Shown here: piece by piece, positions 60,211 through 64,000 of the stretch | How the letters are laid out: each line of letters opens with the position of its first letter | Position numbering within the stretch: position 1 is the stretch's first letter | NCBI RefSeq assembly: GCF_003952225.1 | Contig: NZ_CP034437.1 | Span: 5,284,501-5,348,500, forward strand | Length of the DNA stretch: 64,000 bases | From: Paenibacillus albus | GTDB lineage: Bacteria > Bacillota > Bacilli > Paenibacillales > Paenibacillaceae | Reading direction: 5' to 3' | The notes under the pieces: model-generated | What the model was told of the DNA's origin: nothing | The model's input: only the letters and a program-made list of their open reading frames with translations | The model's database searches: none | Translations under genes and position numbers: made by a program

Positions 60211-61176
60211 CTAAATGATGCTTTCTTTCGTAATCTTCTTGAAAATACCGTTAGCCGTGAAGAGCAAGATCACACTGACAACGGAGTTGAATATGTTGAT
60301 CGCCGTACCGAAGGAATATCGTCCCATACCTAGACCGTAGTTAAGCGCATACAAGTCAAGCGTTTGTGAGTAATCCCGTACGAGATTGTTGCCAAGCAAG
60401 AATTGCTTCTCGAAGCCGATACTGATCAAATGACCGATCGAGATGATGATCAAGATAATAATTGTGGAGCGAATACCCGGCAAAGTAATGTGCCATACTT
60501 GCTGCAATCGGCTAGCGCCGTCAACGCGGGCCGCCTCGTACAATTCAGGGCCGATGCCTGCAATTGCCGCTAGATAGATGATTGTGTTCCAACCGGTTTC
60601 CTTCCAAACATCGGACGCCGTTACAATCGACCAGAACAGATTGCCCTTCGCCATGAACTGAATCGGCTCGTGTATCAGATGTAAGCCGACGAGCACTTCG
60701 TTCACCACGCCGTTATCGGTGGACAGCATCTTCGAGATGATGCCTGCCGCTACAACCCATGACACGAAGTGAGGCAAGTAAGAGATCGTTTGGACAACAC
60801 GCTTGAACATTTGCTGCCTGACTTCATTAAGAAGAATGGCGAGGATGATCGGAATCGTGAAGCCGGCGATCAGTCCCATTACGCTCATCGCAAGCGTATT
60901 GCGCAGCGCCTGGAAGAACGTATCGTCATGGAACAATTCTTTGAAATAATCAAAACCGACCCAATCTTGCTCGAAAAACGATTTGGCTGGCTTGAACTTC
61001 TGGAAAGCCATCGTCCAGCCCCATAACGGCAAGTAGCTGAACACGAACACCCATATGACAAAAGGTATGCTCATCAAGTACAAATACCGCTGCTGAAGCA
61101 TCGTGCTAAAGAACCGCGATGCCTTCTTCTTTGCGGGCCGGTCTATCTTGGCCACTTCCGCTGTTACCGCTTTCAT
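60211..61176 (-). CDS. Carbohydrate ABC transporter permease (LplB type)
   Basis: A 321-residue CUT1 permease with the LplB signature: a basic N-terminus, RYLYLMSIPFVIWVFVFSYL, PLWGWTMAFQKFKPAKSFFE, and an EAA loop IGPELYEAARVDGASRLQQV followed by WHITLPGIRSTI. The ATG at 61176 is preceded by a near-perfect AAGGAGGT, so the in-frame start at 61206 is rejected. First gene of the transport operon; a cre-like site lies just upstream. Confidence 0.94.
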   Translation of the reverse strand: MKAVTAEVAKIDRPAKKKASRFFSTMLQQRYLYLMSIPFVIWVFVFSYLPLWGWTMAFQKFKPAKSFFEQDWVGFDYFKELFHDDTFFQALRNTLAMSVMGLIAGFTIPIILAILLNEVRQQMFKRVVQTISYLPHFVSWVVAAGIISKMLSTDNGVVNEVLVGLHLIHEPIQFMAKGNLFWSIVTASDVWKETGWNTIIYLAAIAGIGPELYEAARVDGASRLQQVWHITLPGIRSTIIILIIISIGHLISIGFEKQFLLGNNLVRDYSQTLDLYALNYGLGMGRYSFGTAINIFNSVVSVILLFTANGIFKKITKESII

Positions 61177-61216
61177 TCGTATTACCTCCTTGCTGTATGT
61201 ACCCATGATAAAGTAA

Positions 61217-61230
61217 ATAAAGCGTTTTCA
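61217..61230 (-). promoter_or_regulatory. cre-like site upstream of the LplB-type operon
   Basis: The minus strand reads TGAAAACGCTTTAT, matching the CcpA consensus at 12 of 14 positions. It lies 41 bp before the lplB-type start. Two mismatches make this weaker than the sites at 14061 and 40491. Confidence 0.45.
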
Positions 61231-61301
61231 ATACCATCACAATTCAGACCAAAATCATGTGGAAATTGAACATTATCCGGAGTCGGAATACAGCAGAAAT
61301 C

Positions 61302-62858
61302 TTACTTTTTACGAAAACCAGACGGCGAGCTGCCTACATATTTGCGGAATTTCGTATGAAAATAGTCCACATTGGCGTAGCCTACCTTCTCCGCGACTTG
61401 ATAGACCTTCATCCCTTGAGTCAGGAATTCTTTTGCCTTCTCGATCCGTACCTTGTCGAGGTACGTGTTGAAATATTCGCCTGTCGTGTTCTTAAACAGC
61501 TTCCCAAGATAAGCGCTGTTATAGTTAAATACTTCGGCGAGCGATTCCAGCTTTAAGTTCTCATCGTAGTTGCGCTGAATGAGATCGATCATCTTGCGCA
61601 TCAGCTTGTCAGAGCTGTCTCCTTGTGAAGCAGACGCCTTAAGCCCTCTTAGCAGCTGAATGACGTGCTTTTCCAGTGTTGAATAGCGCGTGAGCTGATA
61701 AACCTCCATAATCGCGACTGAGAGCTGACCGCTTCTTGCGTACACGTCTGAGTCATGCTGCGACATTTTGCCCAGAACGCCTGTAAGAATCTGCACGAAT
61801 AACGACTTAATCACCTGCTCCGAGCAGCCACGCGTGATGAATTGATGGCCTGTACCGCTTACAAGCTGGTCGATCGCTGCCTCATTGCCGACATCGAGCG
61901 CAAAGTATAATTTATCAATGATTTCCGCACAGTCCTCTTGATCCACGGAGGCTGGCTCACTTGCATCCACTTTGCAGATTGGCGCTGTCGCCTGCGTAAT
62001 AAGCTGATTCCCCTCGTAGAAGAATCGCTGGTTGAGAAGCTTCAGTGCTCCTTCATAGGAATGAGCAATGTCCGAGAACTGCTTCACCCGCTCGCCTGCG
62101 GTAACCGTCGCTTCCAGCTGCAGCTCGGCTGCCAGGGCGTCAATTTCCTTGTAGATCGCTTTACGAACCTGTTCATATTGCATATTCTCCTTCACGAGCA
62201 GGCCGATATGCAGCTCACTAATAAAGATCGTCCCTCTACCCTTCTCTTCGAACGATTGGCAAAGACGCTTCTTGAACGCTGCCCGGACGCTTGGCTCCGC
62301 TTCTTTCCCCTCGTGCTGCAGCCGAATAAGCGCAACGTTATAGCCATCCCACAGCAGGCCTGCATCCGCCAGCTCATAGTCTTGCAACGGAAGCTGCTCC
62401 TCCGAGCTCGTCAATATCGTCTGAATAGCACGCTCCATATCCCATTCCACCCGGTCGTTCTGCCGCTGCTGCAAGCCCATCTCCCGCTCCAAGGAAGATT
62501 TTAATTTATGCAAGTACTCGATCAGCTCATCTTCATCGATCGGTTTTAACAGATAGCCGTCAATACTCAGCGCAATTGCCTTCTTCGCATAGTCGAAGTC
62601 GGCATATCCGCTAAGAATAAGCACATGAATGGACTTGTCGGACTGTCTTAATTTCTCGATGACTTCAAGGCCGCTCATGCCCGGCATGCGAATATCTACG
62701 ATCATCAAGTGAGGCGAATACCGCTCATACTTCTGAAGAGCTTCCTTGCCATTGGCAGCCGTATCCACGACTTGAAAGCCGAGTTCCTCCCAATCAATTA
62801 GCGTGCGCAGGCCTTCGCGAATCATCGGTTCATCATCCGTAATGAGTACTTTATACAT
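61302..62858 (-). CDS. YesN-type response regulator with AraC DNA-binding domain
   Basis: A 518-residue regulator. The receiver (1-120) has acidic DDE at 8-10, phosphoacceptor Asp55 in LMIVDIRMPGMSG and Lys in YLLKPIDEDE. The middle region is YesN-like. The AraC domain (about 420-517) includes LKLESLAEVFNYNSAYLGKL and KVYQVAEKVGYANVDYFHTK. I chose the ATG at 62858 (GGGGAGAG 7 bases upstream), which overlaps the kinase gene by 8 bp, instead of upstream in-frame starts. It should control the ABC operon 125 bp downstream. Confidence 0.95.
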   Translation of the reverse strand: MYKVLITDDEPMIREGLRTLIDWEELGFQVVDTAANGKEALQKYERYSPHLMIVDIRMPGMSGLEVIEKLRQSDKSIHVLILSGYADFDYAKKAIALSIDGYLLKPIDEDELIEYLHKLKSSLEREMGLQQRQNDRVEWDMERAIQTILTSSEEQLPLQDYELADAGLLWDGYNVALIRLQHEGKEAEPSVRAAFKKRLCQSFEEKGRGTIFISELHIGLLVKENMQYEQVRKAIYKEIDALAAELQLEATVTAGERVKQFSDIAHSYEGALKLLNQRFFYEGNQLITQATAPICKVDASEPASVDQEDCAEIIDKLYFALDVGNEAAIDQLVSGTGHQFITRGCSEQVIKSLFVQILTGVLGKMSQHDSDVYARSGQLSVAIMEVYQLTRYSTLEKHVIQLLRGLKASASQGDSSDKLMRKMIDLIQRNYDENLKLESLAEVFNYNSAYLGKLFKNTTGEYFNTYLDKVRIEKAKEFLTQGMKVYQVAEKVGYANVDYFHTKFRKYVGSSPSGFRKK

Positions 62859-64000
62859 GAGCATGCTCTCCCCTCGGAATGGTAAATTGCACTCGTGTCC
62901 CAATACCTGGCTCGCTCCAAATCACGAGGCCGGATTCACTGCCGTACAACAGCTTCAAACGCATATGCACATTACGAAGTCCAATACGGCTACCGTCAGC
63001 GTCATCCTGATCGTCAAAAGTCTGATTGAGCGCCTGCAGCCTCTCCCGAGTCATCCCCTCGCCGTTATCAATGACTTCAACATGAAGCATGCCGCCTACC
63101 AGCTCCGCGATCACACGGACGATGCCGCCTTCCTCCCGGTTCTCAAGCCCGTGGATCACGGCATTCTCGACTAGCGGCTGAATGATAAGCGGAAGAATCG
63201 GCACTTGTTCCGCAGCTTCATCAATTCGGAGCTCGTATCGCAGCCGATCCTCGTAACGGAATTTCTGGATGTCCAGGTAGCAGCGGACCATCTCGATCTC
63301 TTGGCGAAGAACTACCGTGCGATTGCCTGCCTCGAGGTTTTTGCGCATCATTTTGCCAAGCAGACGGACAACATTGGATATTTCCTTCTCTCCCTTCAGA
63401 TGGGCTTTCATCCGGATGGACTCCAGCGCGTTGAACAGGAAGTGCGGATTAATCTGGCTCGCCATCATCTTGAACTTGATCTCATTCTGCCTCGACTGAA
63501 TCTGCGCGTTCTGCTCATGTGATTCCTGCACCTCGACGATCAGCTCATTAATACTGGCTACCATCGAATTGAACTGCCTGGACAGCTGCCCAATCTCATC
63601 CTTGCCGTCAATTTCAAGCGCGACGTCCAGATTGCCAGTGGCAACCTTCGTGATATATTTGCTAAGACGGAACATCCGCTTGGAAAGCATCGTCGCAAAG
63701 CCATAGATGAGTCCAATGGCTACGACAAGGCTGATCGCAATAACCGTGAGCGCGAGAATAATAATTTGATTCGCATCCTTCACGATGCTCTCAATCGAGA
63801 AGACCGATACAATCCGAAGGCCGTTCAAGCTTGACGTCGGGATGAGCGGCTCGATCAGAATTTGCGATGAGCGTCCATCCACGACGGCTTGGAAGCTGCC
63901 GAATTGCTTGTTAATGACTTGCGGATCGAAATTAATGTCGGCGAGCGTCTTTCCGACTCGTCCGGGGCGATTCGCGGAGACGATATGATTCTCATTGTCG
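62851..64000 (-). CDS. YesM-type sensor histidine kinase (N-terminus beyond window)
   Basis: The 383 visible residues run from the end of an extracytoplasmic Cache-like sensor (INFDPQVINKQFGSFQAVVD) through a span (ANQIIILALTVIAISLVVAI), HAMP, and the His_kinase domain with the canonical ASQINPHFLFNALESIRM, to an HATPase domain (LVENAVIHGLEN; VIDNGEGMTRE; IGLRNVHMRL). The frame stays open to base 64000, so the sensor's first part is missing. It overlaps its response regulator gene by 8 bp. Unlike the kinase at 42044, the Pro before the phosphoacceptor His is kept. Confidence 0.94.
   Translation of the reverse strand, partial: DNENHIVSANRPGRVGKTLADINFDPQVINKQFGSFQAVVDGRSSQILIEPLIPTSSLNGLRIVSVFSIESIVKDANQIIILALTVIAISLVVAIGLIYGFATMLSKRMFRLSKYITKVATGNLDVALEIDGKDEIGQLSRQFNSMVASINELIVEVQESHEQNAQIQSRQNEIKFKMMASQINPHFLFNALESIRMKAHLKGEKEISNVVRLLGKMMRKNLEAGNRTVVLRQEIEMVRCYLDIQKFRYEDRLRYELRIDEAAEQVPILPLIIQPLVENAVIHGLENREEGGIVRVIAELVGGMLHVEVIDNGEGMTRERLQALNQTFDDQDDADGSRIGLRNVHMRLKLLYGSESGLVIWSEPGIGTRVQFTIPRGEHAHV

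Noticed and set aside
1-64000. Search for tRNA, rRNA, riboswitch, insertion sequence or prophage
   Set aside because: I recognised no conserved RNA core, transposase, integrase or terminal inverted repeat by eye; a covariance-model scan could still find a small RNA.

Overview
The window looks like chromosomal DNA of a Paenibacillus/Cohnella-type member of the Bacillota (Paenibacillaceae). The evidence is two YesM/YesN-type two-component systems beside LplB/YtcP-type sugar ABC permeases, several AraC regulators, copper-amine-oxidase-N 'stalk' proteins, a DUF5696-type protein, purine-rich Shine-Dalgarno sites with frequent TTG/GTG starts, and CcpA-like (cre) and PhoP-like operators. I see no rRNA, tRNA, phage, transposase or CRISPR. 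This placement is inferred from gene content, not from a marker gene.

Layout. 1-9.9 kb is a phosphate locus: a lipoprotein PstS (cut by the left edge) divergent from a LysR regulator; phoU-pstB; a cytoplasmic CBS/chemoreceptor fusion; and a stalk/propeller protein, second PstS-like protein, pstC and pstA in one row. 11-bp-phased PhoP-box-like half-sites lie before the stalk gene and before pstS, with a weaker set before pstB. 10-12.9 kb: an acetyltransferase and a PadR-controlled DHA2 efflux pump. 13.1-17.5 kb: lactonase-like amidohydrolase, EEP hydrolase, FAH hydrolase, SDR and IclR, resembling part of a non-phosphorylating L-fucose/L-rhamnose pathway. 17.6-25.4 kb: stalk protein, AraC, PhyH oxygenase, YwaF-like membrane protein, double metallo-beta-lactamase protein and FabV enoyl reductase. 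25.4-29.3 kb: a UvrA paralogue with a nucleotidyltransferase.

29.3-45.5 kb is a large uninterrupted minus-strand carbohydrate locus: YesN, YesM, a lipoprotein binding protein, a 990-residue binding protein fused to two N-terminal beta domains, two permease pairs, an NHL-repeat protein, a YIP1 protein and a membrane-anchored DUF5696-type putative glycosidase. No ATPase is encoded, so a shared MsmX-type ATPase is probably used. 45.7-57 kb: MarR plus DHA2 pump, two Gfo/Idh/MocA dehydrogenases, two AraC regulators, an acetyltransferase, an operon of aldose epimerase, esterase, aldo/keto reductase and dehydrogenase, DedA and arylamine N-acetyltransferase. 57.4-64 kb: a second YesM/YesN system with an LplB/YtcP/lipoprotein ABC transporter, cut by the right edge.

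Three intergenic stretches longer than 300 bp carry short interspersed repeats of two families. One is an array of 22-nt GAGAG/CTCTC hairpins spaced alternately about 50 and 61 bp (two loci). The other is a CTAACGR-headed unit of 50 bp (one locus longer than 300 bp and one shorter gap).
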